The notes under the pieces are model-generated. The model saw only the letters and a list, made by a program, of their open reading frames with translations. It had not been told where the DNA came from and ran no database searches. A program made the position numbers and the translations under genes. Source: Aedoeadaptatus coxii (GTDB lineage Bacteria > Bacillota > Clostridia > Tissierellales > Peptoniphilaceae). From it: DNA of 64,000 bases. The stretch's first letter is position 1. Every line of letters begins with the position of its first letter. Shown in pieces: positions 1-8,547 of this stretch. Location of the stretch: assembly GCF_903819215.1 (NCBI RefSeq), contig NZ_CAIJCT010000006.1. One strand, 5' to 3'.

Positions 1-22
1 TTAACCCGACAATTTAAGCCAT

Positions 23-45
23 AAAAAAAGACGCCCGAGGGCGTC
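23..45 (-). terminator. Intrinsic terminator of tRNA-Thr
   Basis: Read on the minus strand, a GACGCCC/GGGCGTC stem is followed by seven T residues directly downstream of the tRNA-Thr 3' end. Confidence 0.85.
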
Positions 46-48
46 GCT

Positions 49-124
49 TGGAGCTAACGAGGGGACTTGAACCCCTGACCTGCTGATTACGAATCAGCTG
101 CTCTACCATCTGAGCCACGTTAGC
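49..124 (-). tRNA. tRNA-Thr (anticodon CGT)
   Basis: The minus strand folds as a full tRNA cloverleaf of 76 nt. The acceptor stem is GCTAACG/CGTTAGC, the anticodon stem GCTGA/TCAGC encloses the loop TTCGTAA (anticodon CGT), and the T-arm carries GTTCAAG. The discriminator T and CCA are encoded. It reads ACG threonine codons and is followed by its own terminator. Confidence 0.95.
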
Positions 125-282
125 GAATACTCCTATTATTTTAGGCTAATTATAGAGAAATTGCAAGAGTATCTTACAAAATGTTTTCGCCCACGCCCTG
201 ATTTTTAAGGAGGAAGAGGTTTCGGCGAGGGGCTCTTTATTGAAAGAAATTGCCTTTTATAGTAGTATTGATGAGTAAGAGT

Positions 283-304
283 ATCCCGCCCGGCGGGATT
301 TTTT
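283..304 (+). terminator. Terminator-like hairpin just upstream of ttcA
   Basis: An eight-base perfect stem ATCCCGCC/GGCGGGAT is followed by six T residues and ends 18 nt before the ttcA start. No gene precedes it on this strand within the window, so it may be a leader attenuator or the end of a short upstream transcript. Confidence 0.6.
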
Positions 305-321
305 AATAGAGAGGCAAGAGT

Positions 322-1146
322 ATGACAGCGACAGTAGCGGACATTGAACGCAGCATTATTAAACGTTTTAGAAAACAAATTTGGCGCCGTTTTATTAAGG
401 GCATCAACGACTTCGACATGATCGACGACGGCGACGTCATCGCCGTGGCCATTAGCGGGGGAAAGGATTCCCTGCTCCTCGCTAAGCTTTTGCAGGAGTT
501 GAAGCGCCACGGCAAAAAGCAATTCGAGCTTTTGTTTATTTGCATGAACCCCGGTTACCTTCCCCATATTCAGGAGCAAGTGAAGGTAACGGCAGAGGCC
601 ATGGGCATCCCCCTTCAAATGTACGACAGCAATGTATTTGAAGTGGCGGAGGATATGGGCGGCGAGAAGCCCTGTTATATTTGCGCCCGTATGCGACGGG
701 GAAGCCTTTACGACAAGGCGAAATCCTTAGGCGCCAATAAACTCGCTTTAGGTCACCATTTCGACGATGTCATCGAAACCGTGCTCATGAACGTGCTCTT
801 CGGCGGCAGTTACAAAACCATGATGCCCAAACTTCACGCCACGAACTTTGAAGGCATGGAGCTTATTCGCCCCATGGTATATATTCGTGAAGAGGACGTG
901 CGCCGCTTTGTAAAAGCCAACGACCTTACCCCCATCGATTGCGCCTGCACCGTCACCGAAAAGGAAAATTTCGGCGCGCGAGCTTACGTGAAAAACCTCA
1001 TCGAAGACATTGCGAAGGAAAACCCCAATGTGGGCATGTCCATTTTCCGATCGGCGCAAAATGTGGAATTGGGCGCACTATTGGGCTTTAAAGATTACGA
1101 CGGAACGCAAGTCAACTTTTTAGATCGTTACGACAAAGGAGAATAA
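322..1146 (+). CDS. ttcA: TtcA-family tRNA 2-thiocytidine biosynthesis protein
   Basis: This 274-residue cytosolic PP-loop ATPase probably thiolates a tRNA base, as TtcA does at C32. The N-type ATP pyrophosphatase loop SGGKDS lies at residues 45-50. A CYIC pair (C118, C121) and a CAC pair (C207, C209) could hold the iron-sulfur cluster used by this family. Length and the ALGHH segment after the cysteines fit TtcA rather than TilS. The ATG follows a modest purine-rich ribosome site and a terminator-like hairpin. The exonuclease gene starts 1 nt after its stop, so the two are probably cotranscribed. Family assignment is firm; the exact tRNA position modified is inferred. Confidence 0.85.
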   Translation: MTATVADIERSIIKRFRKQIWRRFIKGINDFDMIDDGDVIAVAISGGKDSLLLAKLLQELKRHGKKQFELLFICMNPGYLPHIQEQVKVTAEAMGIPLQMYDSNVFEVAEDMGGEKPCYICARMRRGSLYDKAKSLGANKLALGHHFDDVIETVLMNVLFGGSYKTMMPKLHATNFEGMELIRPMVYIREEDVRRFVKANDLTPIDCACTVTEKENFGARAYVKNLIEDIAKENPNVGMSIFRSAQNVELGALLGFKDYDGTQVNFLDRYDKGE

Positions 1147-1147
1147 A

Positions 1148-1903
1148 ATGAAATTCGTATCTTGGAATGTCAACGGCATTCGTGCCGCCCTGAAAAAGGG
1201 CTTTATGGATTTTTTCAATGACGTGGATGCCGATATATTTTGCCTTCAGGAAACCAAACTTTCCGAAGGGCAGCTGGATTTGGAACTGGAAGGCTATTAC
1301 CAATATTGGAACTACGCCGAGAAAAAAGGCTACAGCGGCACGGCGGTGTTTACAAAAGAAGAGCCCATTCACGTGTCTTACGGCATCGACATGGAAGAAC
1401 ACGACAAAGAGGGGCGGGTCATTACTTGCGAATACGAGGAATTCTTCCTCGTCACCTGCTATACGCCTAATTCCCAACGAGGGCTCGCCCGATTGGATTA
1501 CCGCATGGAATGGGAAGAAGATTTCAGAGCCTATTTAAATATGTTGAAAAACGTAAAACCTGTGGTGCTTTGCGGCGATTTAAACGTGGCGCACAACGAA
1601 ATCGACCTTAAAAACCCCTCGTCCAACCGGAAAAACGCGGGCTTTTCCGACGAAGAACGCGCCCAATTTCAAAACCTTTTGGACGCCGGCTACACGGACA
1701 CCTTCCGCTACCTCTATCCCGATGCCGAAGATCGCTACAGCTGGTGGAGCTATATTACCAAAGCCCGGGATCGCAACGCCGGATGGCGCATCGATTACTT
1801 CGTCGTAAGCGATGATTTAGACGATGCCATCGTCGAGGCGGACATTCGCGACGACATTTTAGGATCGGATCATTGCCCCGTCTATTTGGAGCTGGACGTT
1901 TAA
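1148..1903 (+). CDS. xth: Exodeoxyribonuclease III (ExoA/Xth family)
   Basis: This 251-residue AP endonuclease and 3'-5' exonuclease of the EEP superfamily acts in base-excision repair. The metal-binding Glu is at residue 35 in LQETKL, the GDLNVAHNEIDL block contains the catalytic Asp and Asn, GWRIDY carries the DNA-contacting region, and the C-terminal GSDHCPV motif supplies the final Asp-His pair. The length matches Gram-positive ExoA. It starts 1 nt after ttcA, in an AAAGGAGAATAAA context that gives a good ribosome site. Confidence 0.95.
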   Translation: MKFVSWNVNGIRAALKKGFMDFFNDVDADIFCLQETKLSEGQLDLELEGYYQYWNYAEKKGYSGTAVFTKEEPIHVSYGIDMEEHDKEGRVITCEYEEFFLVTCYTPNSQRGLARLDYRMEWEEDFRAYLNMLKNVKPVVLCGDLNVAHNEIDLKNPSSNRKNAGFSDEERAQFQNLLDAGYTDTFRYLYPDAEDRYSWWSYITKARDRNAGWRIDYFVVSDDLDDAIVEADIRDDILGSDHCPVYLELDV

Positions 1904-1981
1904 GTTTTATCATTGAAAATACAGTGCGGAAACGTTAAACTTTAAGGTGAGTAAAAATACATTTAAAAGAAAGGTGATAGT

Positions 1982-3184
1982 ATGGGAAATTTAAGAATAG
2001 TTAAGATGAACGATCATATGCACTACATCGGTGTCAATGATCGCTACACCCATTTATTTGAAGCTATGTGGCCCCTGCCCGACGGCATCAGCTACAACTC
2101 CTACCTCTTCGACGGCGGCAGCAAAACCTGCCTCCTCGACTGCGTAAGAATCGATTCCGTTCGCGAATTTATGGATAACATTACCGAAGTCCTCGGCGGC
2201 CGCTCCCTGGATTATGTCGTCGTCGACCATATGGAACCCGACCACACCTCTTCCCTGAAGTCGGTCATCGAACGTTACCCGGACATTAAAATCATTACCA
2301 ACAAAAAAGCCGTCGCCATGATGAACAACTTCTACAACATTGGCGACGATTGCGTGATCCTCGTTGAAGACGGCGAAACCGTAGAAATCGGCGAACGCAA
2401 ACTTACCTTCTACACCACCCCCATGGTCCACTGGCCGGAATCCATGGTCTGCTTCGAAGAAGAAACGGGCATTTTATTCAGCCAAGACGCTTTCGGCGGA
2501 TTCGGAACCTTAGACGGCGCCATTTTCGACGATCAATTAAATTGGGATAACTACCGGGAAGAAACCATTCGCTACTACACCAACATCGTCGGCAAGTACA
2601 GCGTACAAGTTATTCGCGCCCTTAAAAAATTAGAAGGCTTAGACATTAAAATGATCTGCCCCGACCACGGCCCGGTTTGGCGCGAAAACATCGGTCGTAT
2701 CGTCGGCTTATACAGCGATTTAAGCGAACAAAAAACCGAAGACGGCGTCCTCATCGTCTACGGCTCCATGTACGGCAATTCCGAATTTGTCGCCGAATCC
2801 ATCGCCCGCGCCCTCAGTGAAGAAGGGGTACGCAACATTCGCATTCGCGACATTTCCAAAACCCATATAAGCTACCTCATCAGCGAAACATGGAACTACA
2901 AAGGCATTATCTTAGGCTGCCCTACGTACAATGTCGGCCTTTTCCCGCCGATGGAAAACCTTGTAGAAGTGCTTAAAAAACAAAAAATGAAAAACCACAT
3001 CCTCGGCACCTTCACCAACTACACATGGGGCGGCGGCGCCGAAAAGAAATTTGCTGAATTCGCCGAACAAAGTAAATGGGAAGTCCTTCCCACTACCGTC
3101 GACGTCATGGGTCTTCCCGGAGCGGAAGATTTCGACAAATGCCGTCAAATGGCAAAAGAAATGGCGGAAGCATTAAAGAAATAA
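1982..3184 (+). CDS. Flavodiiron protein (FprA family A-type flavoprotein)
   Basis: This 400-residue cytosolic enzyme reduces O2 to water or NO to N2O at a diiron site, using electrons from rubredoxin or NADH-linked partners. The N-terminal metallo-beta-lactamase-like domain carries the diiron motif H83-x-E85-x-D87-H88 and the SQDAFGGFG stretch. From about residue 253 there is a flavodoxin domain with the FMN phosphate loop GSMYGNS. There is no C-terminal rubredoxin fusion. A good ribosome site (AAAGGTG) precedes the ATG. It appears monocistronic, ends at a bidirectional terminator, and converges with glutathione reductase, another oxidative-stress gene. Confidence 0.93.
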   Translation: MGNLRIVKMNDHMHYIGVNDRYTHLFEAMWPLPDGISYNSYLFDGGSKTCLLDCVRIDSVREFMDNITEVLGGRSLDYVVVDHMEPDHTSSLKSVIERYPDIKIITNKKAVAMMNNFYNIGDDCVILVEDGETVEIGERKLTFYTTPMVHWPESMVCFEEETGILFSQDAFGGFGTLDGAIFDDQLNWDNYREETIRYYTNIVGKYSVQVIRALKKLEGLDIKMICPDHGPVWRENIGRIVGLYSDLSEQKTEDGVLIVYGSMYGNSEFVAESIARALSEEGVRNIRIRDISKTHISYLISETWNYKGIILGCPTYNVGLFPPMENLVEVLKKQKMKNHILGTFTNYTWGGGAEKKFAEFAEQSKWEVLPTTVDVMGLPGAEDFDKCRQMAKEMAEALKK

Positions 3185-3190
3185 GCAAAT

Positions 3191-3231
3191 AAAAAAAGAG
3201 TTCTCCCGTAAAGGAGAGCTCTTCTTTTTTT
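3191..3231. terminator. Bidirectional terminator between flavodiiron gene and gor
   Basis: An 11-bp stem (AAGAGTTCTCC with GGAGAGCTCTT, one G-T wobble) is flanked by A and T runs, so it can serve both convergent genes. Confidence 0.85.
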
Positions 3232-3234
3232 GCC

Positions 3235-4584
3235 TTAGCGCATGGTGACCATTTCTTCTGCGCTCGTGGGATGGATGGCCACGGTGGAATCGAAATCCGC
3301 TTTGGTGGCGCCCATTTTCACGGCGACGCCGAAGCCCTGCATCATTTCGTCGACGCCGAGGCCCATGGCGTGAACGCCGACGATTTTTTCGTCATCTCCT
3401 GCGCAGACGAGGAGCATTTTACATTGATGGGGATGACCCGACACGGAGGAGCGCATATCCGTAAAGGATGAGGTGTAGGTTTTAACGGCGTCTTCCCCGT
3501 ATTTTTCTTTAGCATCTTTTGCCGTAAGGCCCACGGTGCCCATGGGCGGGTGGCTAAAGACCACGGTAGGCACATTGTCGTAATCCAAGTGTGCGTCTTT
3601 TTTTCCGCCGAAGAGTCGATCGGAAAGGCGACGTCCGGCGGCAATGGCGACGGGTGTTAAATCTAATTTTCCCGTCACATCGCCGATGGCGTAAACCCCT
3701 TGTTCGCTCGTACATTCGTAAGCGTCGCTGACAATGCGGCCGCGATCATCTACCGTTACATTGGTGTTTTCCAGGCCGAGCCCTTCGATATTAGGGGTGA
3801 CGCCGGCGACCCAAAGCACTTTGTCGAAGACGGCGGTGGTGTCGTCTTGGAATGTGATTTCAATGCCGCCCTCAACACGCTTAAAGCGTTTCGACGAGGT
3901 GTTGAAGTGAATGTTCACGCCGCCTTTTTGAAGCTCTTCCGTAACGGCGTCGGTAATAAAGGGATCGAACTTTCTGAGGATGCGATCTTTGCGCACGAGG
4001 AGATGAGTTTCCACGCCCATGCCCGCCAAAAATCCCGAAAGTTCCGTGCCGATGTAGCCACCGCCGACAATGGCGATGGTGTTCGGTAGTTCTTCCCATG
4101 TAAAGAAATCGTCGGAATAATCCACGAGTTCCGCGCCGGGAAGCTTGCAAGGGCTCGGGTATGCGCCTGTGGCGATGGTAATGTGATCGGCGGTGTATTC
4201 TTCGCCGTCGACGACGACGGTGTGGGCGTCTTTAAATTGCGCCTTGCCGAAAAGTTTGGTGACGCCGTTTTTTTCGAGACCGGATTCAAAACTGTTGCGC
4301 GCACGGCCCACATAGCCTTGTTGGGAATCTCTTAATTTTTTAAAGTCGAAGGCCCAATCGCCTATTTTGTAGCCGTAGTTTTCCGATTCCTTTTCCAAGG
4401 TTCTACGAATCCCCGAAGCGTACCAGAGGATTTTCTTCGGCACGCAGCCTCTGTTGACGCAGGTGCCGCCGAAATCCTTTTCTTCGACGATGGCGACTTT
4501 GGCGCCGTATTGGGCGGCGCGATTGGCCGTGGCACTGCCGCCGCTGCCGCCGCCGATGACCATGTAATCAAAATGTTGTTTCAA
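3235..4584 (-). CDS. gor: Glutathione-disulfide reductase
   Basis: This 449-residue FAD/NADPH disulfide reductase has the N-terminal dinucleotide fold GGGSGGSATA, the redox-active pair C42/C47 in GTCVNRGCVPKK, a central NAD(P) fold IVGGGYIGTE, the FAD-binding AIGDVTG and the C-terminal dimer-interface motif HPTSAEE with its catalytic His. The VRK sequence after the central fold fits NADPH preference. HPTSAEE and the overall pattern separate it from dihydrolipoamide dehydrogenase and mercuric reductase. The ATG follows AAAGGAG. Glutathione synthesis genes are not in the window, so the thiol substrate could be imported glutathione. Confidence 0.88.
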   Translation of the reverse strand: MKQHFDYMVIGGGSGGSATANRAAQYGAKVAIVEEKDFGGTCVNRGCVPKKILWYASGIRRTLEKESENYGYKIGDWAFDFKKLRDSQQGYVGRARNSFESGLEKNGVTKLFGKAQFKDAHTVVVDGEEYTADHITIATGAYPSPCKLPGAELVDYSDDFFTWEELPNTIAIVGGGYIGTELSGFLAGMGVETHLLVRKDRILRKFDPFITDAVTEELQKGGVNIHFNTSSKRFKRVEGGIEITFQDDTTAVFDKVLWVAGVTPNIEGLGLENTNVTVDDRGRIVSDAYECTSEQGVYAIGDVTGKLDLTPVAIAAGRRLSDRLFGGKKDAHLDYDNVPTVVFSHPPMGTVGLTAKDAKEKYGEDAVKTYTSSFTDMRSSVSGHPHQCKMLLVCAGDDEKIVGVHAMGLGVDEMMQGFGVAVKMGATKADFDSTVAIHPTSAEEMVTMR

Positions 4585-4630
4585 AGGTAATCTCCTTTCT
4601 TAATTACAGTTACTGATTCTATTATGGCAC

Positions 4631-4659
4631 AAAAAAGAGAGAGGGTGTTAACCTCTCTC
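4631..4659 (-). terminator. Terminator of the YeiH-family gene
   Basis: On the minus strand GAGAGAGG/CCTCTCTC forms an 8-bp stem followed by six T residues, located just beyond the stop at 4675. Confidence 0.8.
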
Positions 4660-4674
4660 CATTTCTTCTGACAT

Positions 4675-5688
4675 TTAAACGAGACCCATGAAATATTCTA
4701 CGCCAATGGCGACGATCACCACGAGGGCAGAAATAACGAAGCCGTGAAGCATGGGGCCGGTGCCCGAGCTCTTCATATCTTTTAAAGATGTTTTCAGGCC
4801 GATGCCGGCAAGAGCCATAACCATTAAAAATTTACTTACGAATTTCATGCCTTGGCTTACATTGGCGGGAATAAAGCCTAGGGAATTAATGGCGGTAAAG
4901 GCGAGGAAGCCTAAAATAAACCAGGGGAAAACATTGGTAATGGATACTTTTTTGCTTTCGCCTTCAATATGTTGTTTGGCCTTGATGCGGGCGTTAATGA
5001 CGGCGAAGATTAAAACCGTAGGGATAATGACGAGGGTACGAGTGAGTTTTACCATGGTGGCAAAATCCCCTGCGGCGTCGGAGAAGGCGTAGCCTGCGGC
5101 GACGACGGAAGAGGTGTCGTTAACGGCAGTACCTGCCCAAAGGCCGTAAGCCATATCGGAAAGGCCGAGGGCGTGACCCATTAAGGGGAAGGCGACGATC
5201 ATGACCATGTCGAAAATAAACGTGGCGCTCATGGCGTAGGCGATGTCCAAATCGTCGGCGTCGATAACCGGCGCAATGGAAGCGATGGCGCTGCCGCCGC
5301 AAATGCCCGTGCCGGCGGAAATCAGATTGGACATTTTCCAGTTAAGGCCGAAGAACTTACCGGAGAAATGGCCTAGGCCGAAGCAAGTGAGCAGGGTAAA
5401 GACCATAACCGAAATGGAAAGGCGGCCTACTTGGAAGACGGTGGCAATATTAAGGGAAGCGCCCAGTAGAATAATGCCAAGCTTAAGTAATTTTTTTGAA
5501 GAGAACGTGGCGCCCTTATGGACAATGTGGTCGTCGCCGATAAAATGATTGCAGATCATGCCGATAAATAAGGCGATAACCGATGCGCTGATTAAGGGCA
5601 GGGGCATAAGGCCTTCGAGGAATCGCGCGATAATGGCGATAAGGAAGGTGAGGACAACCCCCGGAAAAATAGACTGAATGGTTTTCAT
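4675..5688 (-). CDS. YeiH/YadS-type putative sulfate exporter (UPF0324)
   Basis: This 337-residue integral membrane protein has about ten hydrophobic segments and belongs to the conserved PSE/YeiH family. Typical blocks include GIILLGASLNIATV, the GTGICGGSAIASI loop and WAGTAVNDTSSVVAAG. The substrate is not established; sulfate or another organic or inorganic anion has been proposed for the family. It is divergent from a LysR-type regulator across 103 nt, the same arrangement as yeiE/yeiH in enterobacteria, which suggests control by that regulator. Start at 5688 follows AAAGGAG on the minus strand. Confidence 0.85.
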   Translation of the reverse strand: MKTIQSIFPGVVLTFLIAIIARFLEGLMPLPLISASVIALFIGMICNHFIGDDHIVHKGATFSSKKLLKLGIILLGASLNIATVFQVGRLSISVMVFTLLTCFGLGHFSGKFFGLNWKMSNLISAGTGICGGSAIASIAPVIDADDLDIAYAMSATFIFDMVMIVAFPLMGHALGLSDMAYGLWAGTAVNDTSSVVAAGYAFSDAAGDFATMVKLTRTLVIIPTVLIFAVINARIKAKQHIEGESKKVSITNVFPWFILGFLAFTAINSLGFIPANVSQGMKFVSKFLMVMALAGIGLKTSLKDMKSSGTGPMLHGFVISALVVIVAIGVEYFMGLV

Positions 5689-5747
5689 GTAGCAGTGCTC
5701 CTTTCGTTGTTGTCATTATTATCCCATAGAGTTAAAATAAAATAAAA

Positions 5748-5776
5748 TTATCAATTATTATCTTGCAATAACAAAA
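5748..5776. promoter_or_regulatory. Possible LysR-type operator between yeiH-like gene and regulator
   Basis: The AT-rich 103-bp divergent region contains an imperfect dyad around TTATCTTGCAATAA with T-N11-A spacing, as expected for a LysR site. This is pattern recognition only. Confidence 0.35.
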
Positions 5777-5791
5777 CGTTATGGAGGTACT

Positions 5792-6640
5792 ATGGATACG
5801 CGACTCGCTACCTTTTTAGAAGTCATCGACACGCGGAATTACACCAAAGCGTCTAAAAATCTGCACATCACCCAGCCCGCCGTGACCAAACACATCCATT
5901 CCCTGGAAGAGGAATTCGGCGTCAAGCTTTTTACATACGACGGCAAAAAAATCCTCATGACAAAAGAAGCGGAGCGGCTGGAAAGCTACGCCCGCGGACT
6001 GCAAAAAAATTACCGGGATTTAGTGGACAGCTTTCGCGCCGCGCCTCTAAAAAAAATTCGCATCGGCCTTACCAAAACCATCGGCAATTACGCCTATGTG
6101 GAAGAGTTGAGCCGGATGATGAAAAACAGAACCAACGAATTTGCTATTACCATCGACAATACGGGAATGCTTTTAGATCAACTGCGCAACGCCCAATTGG
6201 ATTTTCTCATCGTCGAGGGGCGCTTTTCAAAAAGCGAATTCGATTACGAAATCTTGACGGAAGATTTATTTACCGGCCTTTGTGCCCCCGGGGATCCCTT
6301 GGCAAAAGGGGTTTTTAATATGGAAGAACTGGGGGAAGCCTGTTTACTTCTTCGGGAACCAGGCTCCGGCTCCAGAGAAATTTTGGAGCAAAAACTACAG
6401 TACAAAGGCTACGATGTAGGGGATTTCAAACGGTTGATTACCTGCTCCAGCTTACAACTCATTACAAAACTGGTGGAGCGGGAAGTGGGCATTACCTTCG
6501 GCTACGAAAGCATATTAAAAGAAGAACCGAACCTCGCCACATTTCACGTACGGGGCATTACCGATCGCCACGAATTTTCCCTCGTCGCCTTAAAGGGAAC
6601 AGGGGGAATTGAACTTTATCACGAACTAAAGAGAACATAA
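5792..6640 (+). CDS. LysR family transcriptional regulator
   Basis: This 282-residue DNA-binding regulator has the typical LysR winged helix-turn-helix over residues 1-60 (NYTKASKNLHITQPAVTKHI) followed by a periplasmic-binding-protein-like effector domain. The GSGSREILE segment near residue 190 is common in CysL/YeiE-type members. The divergent position next to the YeiH-type exporter suggests that it senses the exported anion or a sulfur metabolite and controls that gene. The ATG at 5792 follows GGAGGT with seven-base spacing. The gene ends at a bidirectional terminator shared with the convergent symporter gene. Confidence 0.9.
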   Translation: MDTRLATFLEVIDTRNYTKASKNLHITQPAVTKHIHSLEEEFGVKLFTYDGKKILMTKEAERLESYARGLQKNYRDLVDSFRAAPLKKIRIGLTKTIGNYAYVEELSRMMKNRTNEFAITIDNTGMLLDQLRNAQLDFLIVEGRFSKSEFDYEILTEDLFTGLCAPGDPLAKGVFNMEELGEACLLLREPGSGSREILEQKLQYKGYDVGDFKRLITCSSLQLITKLVEREVGITFGYESILKEEPNLATFHVRGITDRHEFSLVALKGTGGIELYHELKRT

Positions 6641-6668
6641 AAACAGCCCTCCGAAGAGGGCTATTTTT
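6638..6668. terminator. Bidirectional terminator between LysR and AGCS genes
   Basis: The stem AGCCCTC/GAGGGCT with a CGAA tetraloop is flanked by A-rich and T-rich runs on both sides. Confidence 0.8.
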
Positions 6669-6676
6669 AAGAAGGG

Positions 6677-8077
6677 TTATTTTTTCAACAGGTGTTGGTA
6701 TTCTTCCGGAGATTTCCGTAAACGATCGTCGCTGAAGAAGTCTTTTTCCAGTGCGACGACGACGCCGGAAAGTCCGATCAAGCCGATTAAGTTCGGAACG
6801 GCCATTAAGGCGTTCAGAATGTTGGCAACTTCCCATGCCAGGTCTAATTTCATCGTACATCCGACGAAGACCATGATGAGGAAAAGAACTTTGTAGGGAG
6901 CGCCGATGCGGCTGCCGATTAAGTAGCGTGCCGATGTTTCGCCGTAGAATTCCCAACCTAAAATGGTGGAGAAAGCGAAGAGTAAAAGACCGATGGAGAC
7001 GATGTAACGGCCGAAAGTAAATTTCATGGAGAATGCTTCGGCGACCAGTGCGGAAGCGTCTGCTTCGCCGCTGTTTAATACGCCGGAGGTCAAGATAACG
7101 AGTGCGGTAATGGAGCATACGACAAAGGTGTCGAGGAAAACTTCCGTAACGCCCCAGAGGCCTTGGCGGGTGGGGTGGTCGGTGGAAGCGGTAGCGTGGG
7201 CGATAGGCGAAGAACCTAAGCCGGCTTCGTTTGTGAAGACGCCGCGACTGATGCCGCTTCGCATAGCGGTCATAATGGTGAAGCCGATGGCGCCGCCGCC
7301 GACAGCTTTAGGATTGAATGCGCCGACGAAAATATCGTGGATTGCGCCCGGCAGATTGCCTACATTGGCGAAGATGATAATCAGGCCGCCGATGATGTAA
7401 AATGCTGCCATAAAGGGAACGAGCTTTTCAGTAACTTTCGATATGGATTGGATACCGCCGATAACGACGACGGCGGTTAAAATCGTAATGACGACGGCGG
7501 TTAAGAACGGCGGAATGCTGAATGAAGATTTCAGCGTACCGGCGATGGCGTTGGATTGTACCGAACAACCGAGACCGAAGGTGGCGACAGCGGCTAAGAA
7601 TGCAAAGATTTTGCCGAGCCAAGGTTTATGAAGTCCGCGGTCGATGTAGTACATGGGGCCGCCGGCATACCCTACGTCGGTTTTCACGCGGTAGGCGATG
7701 GAAAGGTTAACTTCCGAAAATTTCGTACACATTCCGAAGAATGCTGCAAACCACATCCAGAAAACGGCGCCGGGACCGCCGGTTAAAATGGCGACGGATA
7801 CGCCGACGATATTACCTGTACCGACTGTTGCGGCGAGGGCTGTCGATAATGCTTGGAACGGGGAGATGGCGCCTTCTTCAATTTCAGATCGACGGAACAT
7901 TTTCCCGAGTGTGTTTCCGATAATATAGGGGAACTTCCTCAATTGTATGCAGCGGGTGCGCACCGTTAAAATAATGCCTGCACCGAGCAATAAAACCATA
8001 AGGGGAACGCCCCACAAAAACGCGTCAATTTTTACCAATAAATCTGCAAATGACATAAGCCACCTCCAATTCGACAA
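6677..8077 (-). CDS. AGCS family amino acid (alanine/glycine):cation symporter
   Basis: This 466-residue inner-membrane transporter has about ten or eleven hydrophobic helices. Family landmarks are the GTGNIVGVSVAILTGGPGAV block, FFGMCTKFSEVNLSIAYR, and MRSGISRGVFTNEAGLGSSP, all typical of the AlsT/DagA sodium:alanine symporter family. It probably imports alanine or glycine with Na+, which suits an amino-acid fermenter. The ATG at 8077 is preceded on the minus strand by TTGGAGGTGG. It is monocistronic and followed by a shared terminator. Confidence 0.92.
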   Translation of the reverse strand: MSNWRWLMSFADLLVKIDAFLWGVPLMVLLLGAGIILTVRTRCIQLRKFPYIIGNTLGKMFRRSEIEEGAISPFQALSTALAATVGTGNIVGVSVAILTGGPGAVFWMWFAAFFGMCTKFSEVNLSIAYRVKTDVGYAGGPMYYIDRGLHKPWLGKIFAFLAAVATFGLGCSVQSNAIAGTLKSSFSIPPFLTAVVITILTAVVVIGGIQSISKVTEKLVPFMAAFYIIGGLIIIFANVGNLPGAIHDIFVGAFNPKAVGGGAIGFTIMTAMRSGISRGVFTNEAGLGSSPIAHATASTDHPTRQGLWGVTEVFLDTFVVCSITALVILTSGVLNSGEADASALVAEAFSMKFTFGRYIVSIGLLLFAFSTILGWEFYGETSARYLIGSRIGAPYKVLFLIMVFVGCTMKLDLAWEVANILNALMAVPNLIGLIGLSGVVVALEKDFFSDDRLRKSPEEYQHLLKK

Positions 8078-8440
8078 TATAATATAATTTCTATTGAATA
8101 CATTATACTACTGAACGCAAAAAAGGGAAGACCTTTTTCCAAAAAATCTTCGTTATTTTAAAAATAATTTCGAAACAGAAAAGGCATTTAAAAAGATTAT
8201 TAATTTCTAAACGAACCGAGGAAAAAGAATTGCATTTTTCGGGAATTTTCCTTCTCGACGCCGACGGTCGAAAAATAAAAACACGATCATCGAATAACAA
8301 GCAGTTTTTTAATTTATCATAATTTTAATGGAAGGAATTCTGTTTTGCAGTGGCGTAGAAATCGTCGTTGTCGGCGAATGTAGGGTTGGGGATTGCGTTT
8401 GAAATGGATTTTGAATCATAGTGTTTGTAAAAATTCGTTC
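8078..8440. other. AT-rich intergenic region with no supported gene
   Basis: About 360 bases separate the symporter start from the thiS promoter. The only open frame (8103-8300, minus) has no ribosome site and low-complexity composition. It must hold the promoter of the symporter gene on the minus strand near 8078-8120, but I cannot place its boxes with confidence. No riboswitch signature is visible. Confidence 0.5.
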
Positions 8441-8468
8441 TTGACGGGGAAATAATATATGGTAAACT
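8441..8468 (+). promoter_or_regulatory. Sigma-A promoter of the thiS operon
   Basis: TTGACG at 8441-8446 and TAAACT at 8463-8468 are separated by 16 nt. The start point would be near 8475, directly in front of the hairpin leader. Confidence 0.65.
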
Positions 8469-8474
8469 CATAAA

Positions 8475-8533
8475 CAGAGTGCAAAGCACGAAGGGGTACA
8501 CCACCGCGGGTGTAGTTTCTTCGTGCTTTTTTT
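8475..8533 (+). ncRNA. Structured leader/attenuator of the thiS operon (unknown class)
   Basis: A perfect 11-bp stem (8483-8493 with 8519-8529) is followed by T residues and encloses an asymmetric internal loop, a second 6-bp stem TACACC/GGTGTA and the hexaloop ACCGCG. A short competing hairpin GTGC-AAA-GCAC at 8479-8489 shares bases with the left terminator arm. The long stem therefore looks like a regulated terminator. It lacks the conserved TPP motifs found before thiM at 12.8 kb, and it is too short for a T-box. Its ligand, if any, is unknown. Confidence 0.6.
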
Positions 8534-8547
8534 GTTAGGAGGTGACC

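Noticed and set aside
1112..1477. Long antisense frames opposite xth, gor, hpf and other genes
   Set aside because: They lack ribosome sites and conserved motifs and mirror the codon pattern of the sense genes; I treat them as shadows.
8103..8300. Minus-strand open frame in the symporter/thiS gap
   Set aside because: No ribosome site, low-complexity Phe/Lys/Ile-rich composition, and position over the likely symporter promoter.
8475..8533. T-box or TPP riboswitch before thiS
   Set aside because: The ACCGCG loop recalls part of the T-box sequence, but the leader is about 60 nt, far too short, and no specifier stem is seen. The TPP motifs present before thiM are absent here.
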